Below, one piece after another: positions 30,963-42,989 of a stretch of 64,000 bases of DNA (positions are counted from its first letter, which is position 1; every line of letters starts with the position of its first letter). The DNA comes from Amorphophallus konjac (Eukaryota > Streptophyta > Magnoliopsida > Alismatales > Araceae). Where the stretch lies: NCBI GenBank assembly GCA_022559845.1, contig CM040117.1:85138559-85202558 (forward strand). Direction: 5' to 3'. Position numbers and translations under genes: made by a program. A model generated the notes under the pieces. It was not told where the DNA came from. It saw only the letters and a program-made list of their open reading frames with translations, and made no database searches.

Positions 30963-33590
30963 TTGTGCATCTTGGCAAGCAGATGGAGGACGGAGACGCA
31001 GTAGTGAGACCCTCGAGCAGATGGAGGGCTTCCTCTGATCATCTGGACTTCACGCCACGAACATCAGTAACTCCAAAAGAATGAGCTTCGAAGGAAAGCG
31101 CTGCGACTGCTTCCAGAAGAGGACGAAGAGCGAACGCCGCCGCCCGTCGGAGGGTGCTTTTGGAAGAGGTGAGGTGGAAGGAATGAAACGAGGGCTAGAG
31201 GAAGACTGTAGAAGAGGAGCCGTGGAGGCTTGGGAAGAGGAGGGTCGCCGTGGGAGGTTGCGGATGGATGTTTGGGCAGAAGAAGATGGGATGGTGAATG
31301 GGTTTAAAGGAGTAGAGAAGGGGGTTTAAGGAAGAGGGTTCGATCAGGTTCGGCCAAAAGGGACCCCAAGTCGCCTAGGGTTCGAGCCATGTCAGTGAAG
31401 GGTGTGAGAAAGGAACCCAGCGGTCTGGTTCACAAATCGGGATCCGAAACAAAAGTGTCGACCTTGTGGGTCGACACATTTTGGAGACTGTTCTGTCCCG
31501 CGAGAAAAAGAGGGACACACGGTAAAAAGTTCGACCTTAGGAGTCGACACTTCTTCCGCAATTTGAAAAATCAAGTGAAATGTTGTGAATTGAAGGCCAA
31601 TTGAACCAAACATGATATCCACTAAATGATAAACACAAATTGGACAATATGTGGGTTGTTCAACTGAAAAGGTTGATCTTGGACACGTGAAATCAAATAA
31701 CCACACTTTGATGATCAATTCAATTAAACATGCAACCACTCATTTCTAATATCCATCACAAATCATTTAGATTTCAACATTGCAAGGAATAACACTAGAT
31801 TTGAGTTAAGCACATGCCATCCTCATGAATAGCATTAAAGCTAAGATTTCTTACCTTATCTCCTTCATTCTGAGCACTTTAATGAATTCAAGATTAAAGC
31901 ATGTTAGAGTCACCAATTGCAACCTATTGACTCTGTGCATAAGAACTCATGGTCAGTGAAATATGAGACAAAGTCCGAGGAATGGACACAATGTCAGAAC
32001 AGTAACTCAACGCACAAAATAGTTCAATCAGAATTTGTATTCCTTTCAGCCATCACAATTTTTAGTTGGTCACAAGAGAGTGATTCTAACCAACTCAGTT
32101 CAACAATCAAAAAGACATGGTTTTCTCTTCGGCAAAATCTATTTTTAGAGGAAATTCCGGGAATATGAGTGAGATAGTAGATTCAAAGTGAGTTGCATGC
32201 TCCAATTAGGGGGTTTAACAATCAAGTTCTTATTGTGCATTCCTAGCATGTAGGCAGACAAGCAAGCATATTTAGGTATAAGATCAAGCATGAAGGTCCC
32301 TTAAGGACGGGTATAAGAAGAATGCAATAGATTTAAGCAATTATGTCCATGAACCATATTAACATGGTTGTGCTTACAAGTAGACATACTGCTTAACCAT
32401 TGATGATCCACGAATTCAGGAAATACATTCAAACAATCAAGCCCAGATTCAACATGTGAACGATGAAGAATGACTTTCAAAACAATATGGATAATCATAT
32501 GTTCTAAGTAACACTAAAAAGAATCTCTCCTCCCTACATTTCAATACAAAATGCTCAGCTTTTGGTAGCTTCGCACAGTCCCATACAATTTTGTATTTAT
32601 TTTAAATAGCAACATGACTAACCTTTTGACACGAGGCATGCCCTTTGTCTCATGGGCAGTTCTCGGCTACTCGGTATTGTCATTTATGATAATGTGGATA
32701 AGACACTTTCCGATGCGAGTTTCCTCCTTTATTTCAGGGGGGATTCCCGATGTACTCGATGTCAAATCACACTTATTCAATTTTTGGTGGGAATGCCAGC
32801 TTTTTCCTCACGAGTCACTTGACTTTAATGTATTTAAAGTGTTTAGTGGAATAACAGAGATCCTTATTGAATGAAGTCAGTTGTATCAAGGTTCCATATG
32901 AAGTGAGTGATTGAACAGATAGTAGAACATGAATTAGCCTTTTCAAGGTTTTGTCTCCCCCTAAGTGTATGCACGGTTGAAAAATCAAAATGACCTTGTT
33001 AAAATGTGTCATGAGGCATTCATGCTTGGATCATTGCAAATTTATTTAACAAGGTTGTTCGGTCGTAGAAGAGTTCAAAAAGAAACGGATGTATATGATA
33101 TATACTCAAGCATGTCAAAATGGTGTATTCAAGTGAGTTGATTACCGGTACATGGCGGAGGACGTAGGTCTGAAGACCACACTCACGCATAACGAAAGCT
33201 TTCAGGTGGACTTAATCCACCTTTCCACTGACGTCATTTTATATATCGGTGAATCATGGCATTCATGCACACGAATATGAAATATATGTGAGTCTGTACA
33301 TCAAGGTGACAAATGATTAAATTTTTATTTGTATTCACAAGTATGCAAAAATATGTGATTTGTATGGATGTAAGATGTGTGTGCTTTGTGTGTAAAATTT
33401 AACTTTTATTCACAAAAAGAGACGAGTGTAGCTAGAGGTAACTCTATGAACAGTTGCAAAAGATTGTTGTCACATGCGAAAGTAAAAGTGGAATGTATTA
33501 CCACATTGGCTCATCAATTTCTTGCCATGGAGGAGTTTTATTCTATTGACAACTTCTTCCATCACAAGGCATCCCTGTAAAATAAGATTT
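30963..33590 (-). other. family 2 region between gag and ORF X
   Basis: About 2.6 kb with no convincing gene on minus. A GC-richer leader-like part lies at 30963-31420, just upstream of ORF X. Palindromes of the LTR type (AAGTGTCGACC/GGTCGACAC) recur inside it near 31452-31475 and 31525-31550. The rest is AT-rich with a polypurine tract near 32957. A promoter for ORF X could lie here, but none is clear. Confidence 0.6.
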
Positions 33591-35280
33591 TCACTTTGAG
33601 GTTTTGGGAACCCAAGTCATCTTGGGTCCCTGGGGGTTAGCTGCACCACGACTTGTAGCTTTCCACATTTTCCTTGCATTCAGATCGTCAAGGTGCAATA
33701 ACGAGCAATCATTCATGAGATGTCCCACATAACCACAGTAATGACAATACATACGTGGTTTCAATTTCTTTGGTTGAACATAAGCATTGGACTTTTGTGA
33801 ATATCTGGGGGGTCTTTGATTTTGATTATGAAATCTGGATTTCACATTAACAACCAACAATTTTCCATAGTATGGCCCATTTTCCCACAATGAAAACATT
33901 CAACTTTCCTTTTCTGATCAGCTTGAAATCTATTGTCATGCATCTTACAAGCATTCAAGTCATCCTCTTTCATTAAACTACAATCATGCATTAAGTGTCC
34001 GAGCTCACCACAATAGTGACATGATGCATTGTTTTATTTTTGAGTATGGTGTTTCACATCAAATTTCTTTGCATGCATAAGGGACTTTTGTTTGACAGAT
34101 GAAGAAGTGTTTGGTGTACTTGAGGAACTAGAAGCATGCACAAACGAAGTTTTTGTTTTCAGATTAAATGCTTCCTTTTTAATAGGATTGTATCCTAGTC
34201 CTTCCCTTTGGAAGTTCACCTTAGTTCCCAAGAGTTTGTTTAGATTCTCCTCCCCACTCATGAATTTTCCCAATGACCTATTCAAGTCAGAAATCACAGA
34301 TTGAAGAGATGCTACATGAAGTTCATATGAGATAATCTGATTTTCACAGGAACTGACCTTTTCATTTAGAGTGGCATTTATCATCTTGTAAGATTCTATT
34401 TCCTATTCTAGAATTCTTACATTCTCACTCTCTTGAGAGACCATGGACTTGCCTTTTTCAAATGTCAAAAGTCTTTCACATATGGTCCTATTCAATTGCT
34501 TTAATTTTTCAAGTTCCGATTTTAGCAAATCATTTTCTTTCTCAGATTTCGCATTTTTGTCCAGAAGGGACTTGGCATCAATTTCAGAGTCAAGTAGTTT
34601 ATCAAATTTTTTTTCATCATCCGACAATGAATCTAACTTGTTCTTTAGAGTTCTTTCACTTTTCTCAAGCAAGGTAACTTTACATGCCAAGAGTTCATTT
34701 TCTTTTTCTAGTTCTTCAATTTTTGAACTTAGATCAATGCATTTTACACAAGAGGAATTATCATGGATATTTTCATTAGACTTCTTCTTCAAAGCTTTGT
34801 TTTCACATTTTACCTTTTTATATTTTTATGATAATTCTTCATAAACATCTACCAAATCTTCAAAAGACAATTCATCTTCATCGGATTTAGAGCTTACTCC
34901 TCAGCACTTTCATCACAAGTCTGATAAATATCATCAGCCATTCATCCCCTCAGTCCTTGCTTCTCTTAAGCTAGCATTAACTTGTCCATAAGTTCTTTCG
35001 CGGTTCTGCAAGAGGAGACAAACGTGAACCTGTTAGTATTGACAAAAAATTTTAGCAATCTCAAAATTGTAGCATTTTCATGACTCTTTAGTCTGTCTTG
35101 GTTGGACCACTTGGTCTCATCCCGAGACAGCTTATGAGGACCATCATTAACTAACTTCCACAAGTTTGGATCAATTGAATTTATGGTCCTACATAGTTTT
35201 CCCAGCAAGGAGTTAAAATCATCACCATTATAGACATGTAAGGAAGTCAAAGAAGTAATATCTGAAGAAGCAGTCATCAT
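33591..35280 (-). pseudogene. Gag of family 2 Sirevirus, copy 1
   Basis: Starts MMTASSDITSL at 35280. It contains the gag N-terminal core (VYNGDDFNSLLGKL, DPNLWKLVNDGP), then a long coiled coil (34792-34403: KIEELEKENELLACKV) and a segment NKLLGTKVNFQREGLGYNP that is also present in family 1. Three zinc knuckles follow, CHYCGELGHLMHDC near 34025-33985, CFHCGKMGHTMENC near 33900 and CHYCGYVGHLMNDC near 33735. The end is NPQGPKMTWVPKTSK, the usual copia gag-protease linker, then a stop instead of protease. Several frameshifts and stops (near 34960, 34400, 34030 and 33870) make it non-functional. Confidence 0.85.
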
Positions 35281-35336
35281 TCAAAACTACACTAGGATCC
35301 CTCTGAAGATCGTTTGATCTAGAATAACAGAGCCAA

Positions 35337-35348
35337 GCTCTGATACCA
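35337..35348 (-). promoter_or_regulatory. tRNA-iMet primer-binding site of family 2
   Basis: TGGTATCAGAGC on minus, two bases from the 5' LTR, identical in layout to family 1. Confidence 0.93.
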
Positions 35349-35350
35349 AT

Positions 35351-37450
35351 TATTGGGTCCCACAGTGTAGTGACACGGATCTAGAGGGGGGGTGAATAGA
35401 TCCCTCTCTAAAAATTAAGTCCAATTAAAATAACTTGAAAGCTTCTTAATCAAACCTCAACAAACGTGCAAGAGATAAGATCGTACATGGGGAATTAGCA
35501 CAATTAAATAGCCGTATGCTCAGATAAAACTAGCATCGATGAACAACATGATTAATAATCCATCATGTGAATTATGGTAGAGGATAAGGAGCATACACAC
35601 AACCAATCACATGTGCACAGCAAATTTAAGGTGGTTCGGGACCACGACGGGTACCCTACGTCCACCCCTCACCACCTCGGTGAGGCTTCACTAACACGCT
35701 ACCCAAGGTAGCACACGGGGATGAACCCCACATACACCACACGCTGCACGACGATAGCAAACCACACATACGAGCACAAAGCTCAACACGCTGTAATGCA
35801 GCACACACACGAGGGCGAACCCTCAACATGGTGCTCAGCACCACACACACACACCAAGACGGGGGGCGCACCCCAACAGTGATTCCACACTCAGAGTTAC
35901 CGCTCCGAACACAAACACAATTAGTCTTAGTTTAAGGAGTGATTACAGATATACAAGCAAGCTCAATGAACATAAATCTTCAATGCAATCTCACTGGACA
36001 TCAACTAAACACTAGACTACTGCAAACAAGAATAAGGGCAGGGTTGAGGGAACTCCTGGCTGGAGGACGATAGCCTTGACTTCTTTAATGACTTGAGCGG
36101 ACTGGACTATGGGAAGAGGATGGACGGTGATGCTTCAGCAGGTTCATTTATGATGGATGGAGGAAGATGAAGATCAAATCCTTTCCTCTTCCTCTTGAAT
36201 CGCGTTCTGCCGATTGGGTGACATGGTGATGGTGCAGCCGTCGTTCTTCAACAAGATGGCTTCTGGAAGGTGGAAGATGATAGTCTTCAACCTTGAATCG
36301 AGCTCAGCACGACATGGGAAGAAGCTTCAACACCGCTCTGGCCTCTCTCCATGCAAAACCCCAAAAACGTATATATCATTCAATGCTTTCCCTTCTCTTC
36401 AAGAAACACTATCTCATTCGATTTATACCCAAGAGGAATGGGCGGCCACGTGGAGGATATTATCCCCCAAGGACCAATCACAATAGGGCACAAAAAGATG
36501 GGATCGAGCAAGGGCTCCGACCGCCGCGCGAACTGGCATTTTTCCCAGTCGCCGGAAAGTGTCGACCCCATGGGTCGCCATTCGCGTTCGGGCAAGAACA
36601 GAACTCGGCCCAAACAAAACCCAGCGTAGAAAGTGTCGACCCATGAGGTTGACACTTTCTACCTGTGGCATGAATAAAAGGCCACGGCAGAAAGACCCGA
36701 AATAAGTGTCGACCTTGTGGGTCGACACTTATGTCTAGGGTTCTGAAAATTGAACACAAACAGAACCTAGCGATAAAAAGGTCGACCCTTTGGGTCGACT
36801 TTTTATCCCTACGTTCAAAGACATAAGAGGCCGGCTGAAAACAACTTACTTTTCCTGACATAAGCAAACTATAACAAAACACACAATGGAGTGATCCTAA
36901 AGACATGAGACAATAAGGACACATACAAGGATGAAAGAAATGAGTATTGCCTCCCCCAAATCATAGATATACCAATTAGAGATTGTTAGGGAATTACCTT
37001 GAGAGATGTCCATCCATTTTTCACAATAAACCTCCTCCTACCATTCAACCAAAGCAACTTACTATTTTGTTGGTCCACTTGCATGTGAAGATCCAATTGG
37101 AAGATATCCAATGTGGTCTATATGTTCATTCCCATTCTTTACACCACATGATAGCTATCACAATAGCTTGAATCCCATCCGAATCAACTAGGGAAGAGTT
37201 AGAAGAATTTCACACAATTTGTTCGGAGACTTTCCTTTCTCACTAACTCCTGTAAACAATTCAAAACACACGTCAGTTAAGTTCATCAAATCAGTTGACC
37301 GTGTCACTAGCCATTTAATCAAATGGAGTTTGCTCAGTTCATTTCAAATCCACAAACTACATATGCAAAATGTTTACATGGAGAATAATCACATGATATT
37401 TAGTTCATCATCAAAATTCCTTAATACACGGTTGTGCACGGGGTTCAACA
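35351..37450 (-). repeat. family 2 LTR shared by two internal regions
   Basis: 2,100 bp from TATTGGGTCCCAC (first bases mutated from TG) to GGGTTCAACA. A PBS lies on its left and a polypurine tract on its right. So it is the 5' LTR of the first unit and the 3' LTR of the second. Confidence 0.9.
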
Positions 37451-38029
37451 ATCTCCCTCTTTTTGATGATGACAAATACTATGTGTAATTAGACAAAATA
37501 GAGTTGACAGATAAAAATGTTTCATGAAACTTCAACTCACATCTAGCATTCTAGACATGAAACTATGCTTAACCATCCAAGTACACTCATTCTCAAAATG
37601 CAGTCAGACTCATTTAACACACAAGGCATCTTGTAGACCATTTGATACCACACCCGTGAATGTAATGGATTCTAACCATGAATCAAGATAACAACCAGCA
37701 TCATTGATGAATTGTCCATCAAACATCCAAAAGTGCATTTCCAATCATAAATCGAAATGGCATCTAAAAAGACATCCATCAGCAAGACATGTTCTTTAAG
37801 CATCAGTGATCATCCCACAAAATAAACACAAGTCCACAAAATAAACAAGATAACCATGTCCACAAAATAAACACAAACCACAAAATGTCCACATAATAAG
37901 ACACGCAACCATAACATCCACACATATAGCACATTTCATCTCCCCCTTTGTCATTAACAAAAAGGAGTGGCAAGGGGGGAAAAGTTAATTAGTTTGGTCA
38001 TTAGAAGGAGGGTGGTAGTGATCAAAGCC

Positions 38030-39235
38030 TCAAGGAGAGGTAGGAGGTGTGCGTGGACGCCGGAGAAAATCAGAGAGATCGTCAAACTTGGAGTTTTGAA
38101 TGCCAATAGCAGTATGAAGGGAATCAATGGAGTCGGCCATGGCAGCGAACTTCTAAAGATAGGTGTCATGGTGAAGCTTCAGTTCCTTGACTTCTCGTGT
38201 GAGGGCATCCACATATTCTTTAACATTGCAAACTTCATCACTCAATTCATCAAATTTGGTGTTCATTGATGGATTCGCTGAAGATGTAGCCCATGACACT
38301 CTGGTTCTGGCAGTTCTACTGATGGGTTGTTCATGATCTTCACCTTCACTTTGCTCAGACCCTGTTGTCGGGGCTTTACCTTTCTTTGACGGAAGTGTGC
38401 GAACGAGAACACCATTTATCAATTCATAGCCCATGTTGCTGTAGATGGATGGGATAGTATAGATGTCAACATCCCTAATTGGATGACTGACCTGCTTGCT
38501 CAAGTCAATATGCAAATATTGGAAGATTGGAGTTAAGGCAGCTCCATAAGGCAAATTTCGGTTCTTGGACTTCCTGCAACTTGTTATATACTCCATCATC
38601 ACTTCAGGGAAGTTGACTAGTTCCCCACTCATAATTTGAACAAATAAGAATTTGTGCCTGTCAGTTACTTGTTCCCTAGACACTGATCTAGGCAGTAGTA
38701 TAGTGGTCATCGTGTGATGTAGAATCTTCTGAAGAGGTGGGAATTCATTTGCATTGAGCTTCGGTACACACCCTGGTGTGGCTACCTTATCCGTCATGAG
38801 TTCATATGCAAGTTCTTCAGAATAAATGGCTTCTTCATAAATCATCCCACTATCCCAAGGCAAATTCAGGGCTTTTCCTATTAATTGAGCAGTTAAAGGA
38901 ACAGAATGCCCATCTAATTTTGTGTGCATCTCATCATTTTTTACAACCATATTTCCATAGAACTGATGAACTAGTGAATGATAGACTCTTCTGTGCTCAG
39001 TCATGAATGGAATCAAATTTGGCTACTTCCTCAACAATTCTACTAACCTTGGCAGAGCAGTTTTGATGCTTCTAAAATCAACAGCACGAGGTTGCAACAC
39101 TTTTCTCTCAACCAGCATTTTTGTTTCAGCAGCCCTTTTCCTTGTCTCAGCCTGGGCTTCTTTGTCCTTGCGCCGTAGCTCTGTTAGGATGCGGGCTTCC
39201 TCCCTCTCTAACACCGATCTTTTCTTGGGTGCCAT
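38030..39235 (-). pseudogene. family 2 ORF X, copy 2
   Basis: Starts MAPKKRSVLEREEAR at 39235 and ends at TGA 38030-38032. It keeps the frame where copy 1 has lost a base, giving NGVLVRTLPSKKGKAPTTGSEQ between domain and tail. It has two in-frame TAG codons, near 39024 and 38155, where copy 1 reads CAG. Copies 1 and 2 are broken at different sites, so the ancestral element had an intact ORF of about 400 codons. The gypsy insertion lies 75 bp upstream of its start. Confidence 0.78.
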
Positions 39236-39305
39236 TTGTGTAGCTTGGCAAGCAGATGGAGGACGGAGACGTGGTAGTGAGACCCTCGAGCAGATGGAGG
39301 ACTTC

Positions 39306-39310
39306 CTCTG
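39306..39310 (+). repeat. left flank of the Tekay-type element, probable mutated TSD
   Basis: CTCTG on the left and GTCTA at 51250-51254 on the right. Against the uninterrupted copy (31034-31038) both align to the same five positions, so they are probably one target duplication with two later changes. Confidence 0.55.
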
Positions 39311-42300
39311 TGTCACGCCCCGACGCGGAATACCGGGACGTACAGTCAGAAACACGCTAGCACAAAAATTAAGTTCTAAAACTGCTCAATGGAATAGAAG
39401 GATTCTAATCTTCTTATTACAATAATCAACTAATTAAACATAACTTCCAAACTCATTAATACATCACCTGATCTAATACAGAATTAGAACACTAATGCAA
39501 CACTAAAGGTAATAACTGGAAATACTACGGTGTCAACATGGCAACCTAGATGGAGGCACACTCTAGTAGCACTCAAATCACTCCCTGTCCGAGTGAACGT
39601 CACCACCTGAGTAACCTGGAAAAGGGGGAAAACAATACTATGAGCCAACGCTCAGTAGGTAATAACAGGCAAGTGTAAGTGATTAATGATTTAATTACAT
39701 GTTATATGAAATGATAACAAGGAGAAAGATAACAAGAGCAAGAACACTGTAATAAGATCTTGCAAAGTCAAGAATCAAGAGATAACAATTAATGCAAGGA
39801 CAAGAACTTTACTATGAACAAGTAAGAACAAGAACAAGTGTAGAAATAATAATTTGGCCAGTAAGCAAGTATATCACGCATGTAACATTTCCACTTTCAA
39901 GTAATAGCAAGTAGAGTAACCACAAGTAAATCATAGAACAGGAAAAAGTGGAAAGTGTAAACTAGTAGAGAGTAGTGGACAACCCCTAGATTAATCACAT
40001 GTCAAGTACTGGTGCTAATGCCACACCTAGTCAACCACCTCCATGGGGATACAAGTAGTGTTCGGGTGCTCCTCCCAGGACTAGACCAAGCCCTTATTTG
40101 TTTGCCAGACATTGATTTATTTGGATCACAAGATCCCACGAATCTAGACTTCCACATTTCATGGCCAATAAATTTCAAAGAACAAGCTATCAAGTAATAA
40201 GCACAGATCTGATTGAATATCGAAATAACAAGAAGTATAGAGAATTCAACTTTGGCATAATGTTTAACGACATATCGAGTCGTGGAAACCAAGAATGAAA
40301 GGGTAAGTAGGAAAATGCAATAATTAGATCATTCTTAGTTCCATGGTTAAACATTTTATTCTGTTGGTTAACAAGTTTTCAGGCTGTTAAGAATTCAAGC
40401 TAAATTTAACCCGATTACATTTTCATAAACTCAAATGTTTAACATGATAATTATACGTTCAAGTTCAATTGCATGATTACACTTATAACAAAACCAATTA
40501 CATGCTGTGGGTAGCTAACCAATTTATAACAACACTAAGGAGGTAATCGATCCGAAGATCACTCGCGCAAGCGTACGACCATCCCGATAGGCGTAGCCTA
40601 ACGTTCGGACAACACCTTTTGATATACTGGAGCCTTGAGGGATAAAAATTAACTTACTGCATTCAGAAATAAGAATATACAATAATCTGATAGAAATAAG
40701 ATAGCTAACGGCTCAAAAATAAAATTCTGTGTATTAACGCGCTATACCCAGGTAGCGCGTTTATCAAGAACGTGCTATGGAAGTATAGCTCGTTCAAGAC
40801 AGGGCCAGAAACCATTTTAATTTGAAAACTGGATAAACACAGGGGTTCTACAAGTTAATATACGTATAACTTAACTTATAAGTAACTGCAGGGACTTAAT
40901 ATAGTTTGAAAAATATGTCAGAAACGTTTTGTTTTAACCCCTGGAAGATCGGGGTCAACAGGAAGAAGGCGCTATATGTCCCTAGCGTGACCTGAAGAAC
41001 GCGCTAGGAAAACATAGCACGTTCTGGACCAGGAAACTAAATGCATAAAATTTGAAATCTAGATTAACAGGTGGGGTACTAACTATTAGTACTACTCAAT
41101 TAGCATATGAACTACGTAAAAATATTATAAGTATATTGTGAAAACATTCAGAAGCTAATCATCATAATTCTGGAATCAAAGATTTAAAATTCTGGAATCA
41201 AAGAATATCGGGAACTAAAAAGAACATGAAAACCCTTTTGATTAATTTGAAAACTGGACAAAGATGTTTTCTAACTGAACATACGTCTTATATAGCATCT
41301 TACAGCAACCATATAACATCTTACAGAATTATAATTTGCATCAGAGGGCTTACGACTCGACCCCTCAAGCGATTGGGGTATGAAGCATGTCGCGCCATAG
41401 GGCCATAGCGCCTTAATGAAGAACGCGCTAGGTAAAGCTAGCGCGATCCCAAAAATCTGAATATATTAAATTTTTCAGGTTTGAACGTGTTCTGCCAGGG
41501 CTGGGGGTCTACAAGATTGCGCTATATCGTGCTAGCGCGTTAAAGATCGCGCCCCTGGTACATAGCGCCTTAACGAGCAGAGAACGGGATTCAAGATCCC
41601 TTGATTAGAATCAACATAACTCCTCTGTTTCTTCATGGAATTAAGCAAACAAGATATCAATGGAAAGACAGGAAAGAGATAAACAAGATGCCATGCTTAA
41701 TTTCATGTTTAGCCTGTGATTAGTCACGGGGATTCAAGCTTAGACTAAAAGGGCTCACTTAAACCTAACAAGAACATAAGCTTGCTAAAACGAGAAATTA
41801 ACCTAGCATGGTTGATAAAAATTAGGGCTTTCTACGTAGGAAGGAAGCTAACAAGATGAGGATTCCATTCATATATAACAATAAGGTTTAGGTCTGTTAA
41901 AACCTACCTCAATTGAAGATCTAAACTTCAGCAAATAAGAAAACCCACGAACTAGAAGAATATCCTCCAAAGATCGCTTGATATCTCCCTCAATACTCTA
42001 TAAAATTTAGGGCTTTCAGTCCCAAACGATAGATCTCGTCAAGCAGATCAAGATACTATATTTACATGCTTCATTTGGTGAAGGATCAAAGAGTTGGATG
42101 AAGAAGAACCAAGAACGAAGAACACCTTCCACTAAATCACCGAATACTCCCAGATCTGTACTCCTTGTCGATTGACCCAGCTACCAAATGAAACTAGACT
42201 CTTTAAGCTTTCTTTTAATACCTAATACACCTTCTGGATCCTTCCAGGAAGGGTGAATTTCGAGCTAGAAGAGACGTGTAACTTACGCCGCCGAAATGCT

Positions 42301-42915
42301 TGACCTCGATCAAACTCATCTAATCACTTCTATCCTGGTTAATTTTACACGAAATTGGTTAAGGGTTATTAAACTACCAATCAATACCTTTCATTTGCCT
42401 CTAACCTCATCGAATTTAATTAAGGAATGAGTTCTAATTTCATGTTTTAAGGTGTAGGTTACTATAGAAGTTACTATTGGGGGTTGGTGGATTCTAATCC
42501 CAATTAAACTCTAGATTTGACCAGGTTAACGATTTTATTAGGGTTAATCATAGAAGAAAAGTTTGTTAAGCAAATGATCAGCTACCCAATTACCATTTTT
42601 CGAGATTTTAATACGGTCAACTAAATTCCACTTCACTATTCATTTATTAATAAAATATTAAATTCGAAATTCAAATTCCAAATTCCCTCTTTTAATTTCA
42701 TTTTCATTCCAAATCAATTGCATTTATGTTTTATTTCATTCATACCTTATTTTAATTTGGATCACATTTCATTTTCATTTCAAATTTAAATTTTTAATGG
42801 TTTATTTCCATTTCTATTCATTTATTAATTCAACTTAATTCAAATAAATTCTTAAAAATTCCAATTTGAACAGGAAATATTAATAAAAATTACTAATTAA
42901 ATACGGGGTATTACA
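39311..42915 (-). repeat. Tekay-type 3' LTR
   Basis: 3,605 bp, TGTCACGCCCCGACG to GGGGTATTACA in plus coordinates. Relative to the other LTR it lacks about 30 bp near 40541 (between short GGA repeats) and about 17 bp near 42077. It contains the CGCGCTAG palindrome cluster at 40736-41575. Confidence 0.93.
40736..41575 (-). repeat. cluster of AACGCGCTA/TAGCGCGTT palindromes in the Tekay-type LTR
   Basis: About eight palindromes of 22-30 bp. 40736-40761 is perfect, with 9-base arms AACGCGCTA and TAGCGCGTT and an 8-base loop. 40768-40795 and 40996-41025 have 11-base arms with one mismatch each. Others are near 40968, 41391, 41425-41447, 41516-41541 and 41545-41573. All share a GCGCTA or TAGCGC half-site. 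The other LTR has the same cluster at about 49049-49893. Confidence 0.92.
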
Positions 42916-42935
42916 CCCTCCCCTACTTAAAAGAA
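42916..42935 (-). promoter_or_regulatory. polypurine tract of the Tekay-type element
   Basis: On minus TTTTAAGTAGGGGAGGG lies directly before the LTR start TGTAATACCCC. Confidence 0.85.
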
Positions 42936-42989
42936 TTTGGTCCTCCAAATTCACTGCATTAAGATGCGAAAATAAAAGAATCTGCTCAC

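Larger units (their letters stand above)
18374..37450 (-). mobile_element. gag-only Sirevirus, family 2, first unit (interrupted)
   Basis: Minus-strand element. The 3' LTR is 18374-18402 plus 27075-29179 (split by family 1), the internal region 29180-35350, and the 5' LTR 35351-37450. The PBS is complementary to tRNA-iMet. The internal region holds a broken gag gene and a second ORF (29758-30962) but no protease, integrase, RT or RNase H. It is therefore non-autonomous, like the described terminal-repeat elements with a GAG domain (TR-GAG), but with an extra gene. The 5' LTR is followed by another copy of the same internal region. Confidence 0.85.

Noticed and set aside
36214..36924. Several ORFs of 90-148 codons on both strands.
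   Set aside because: They lie within the family 2 LTR, mostly around the GTCGAC palindromes, which read similarly on both strands.
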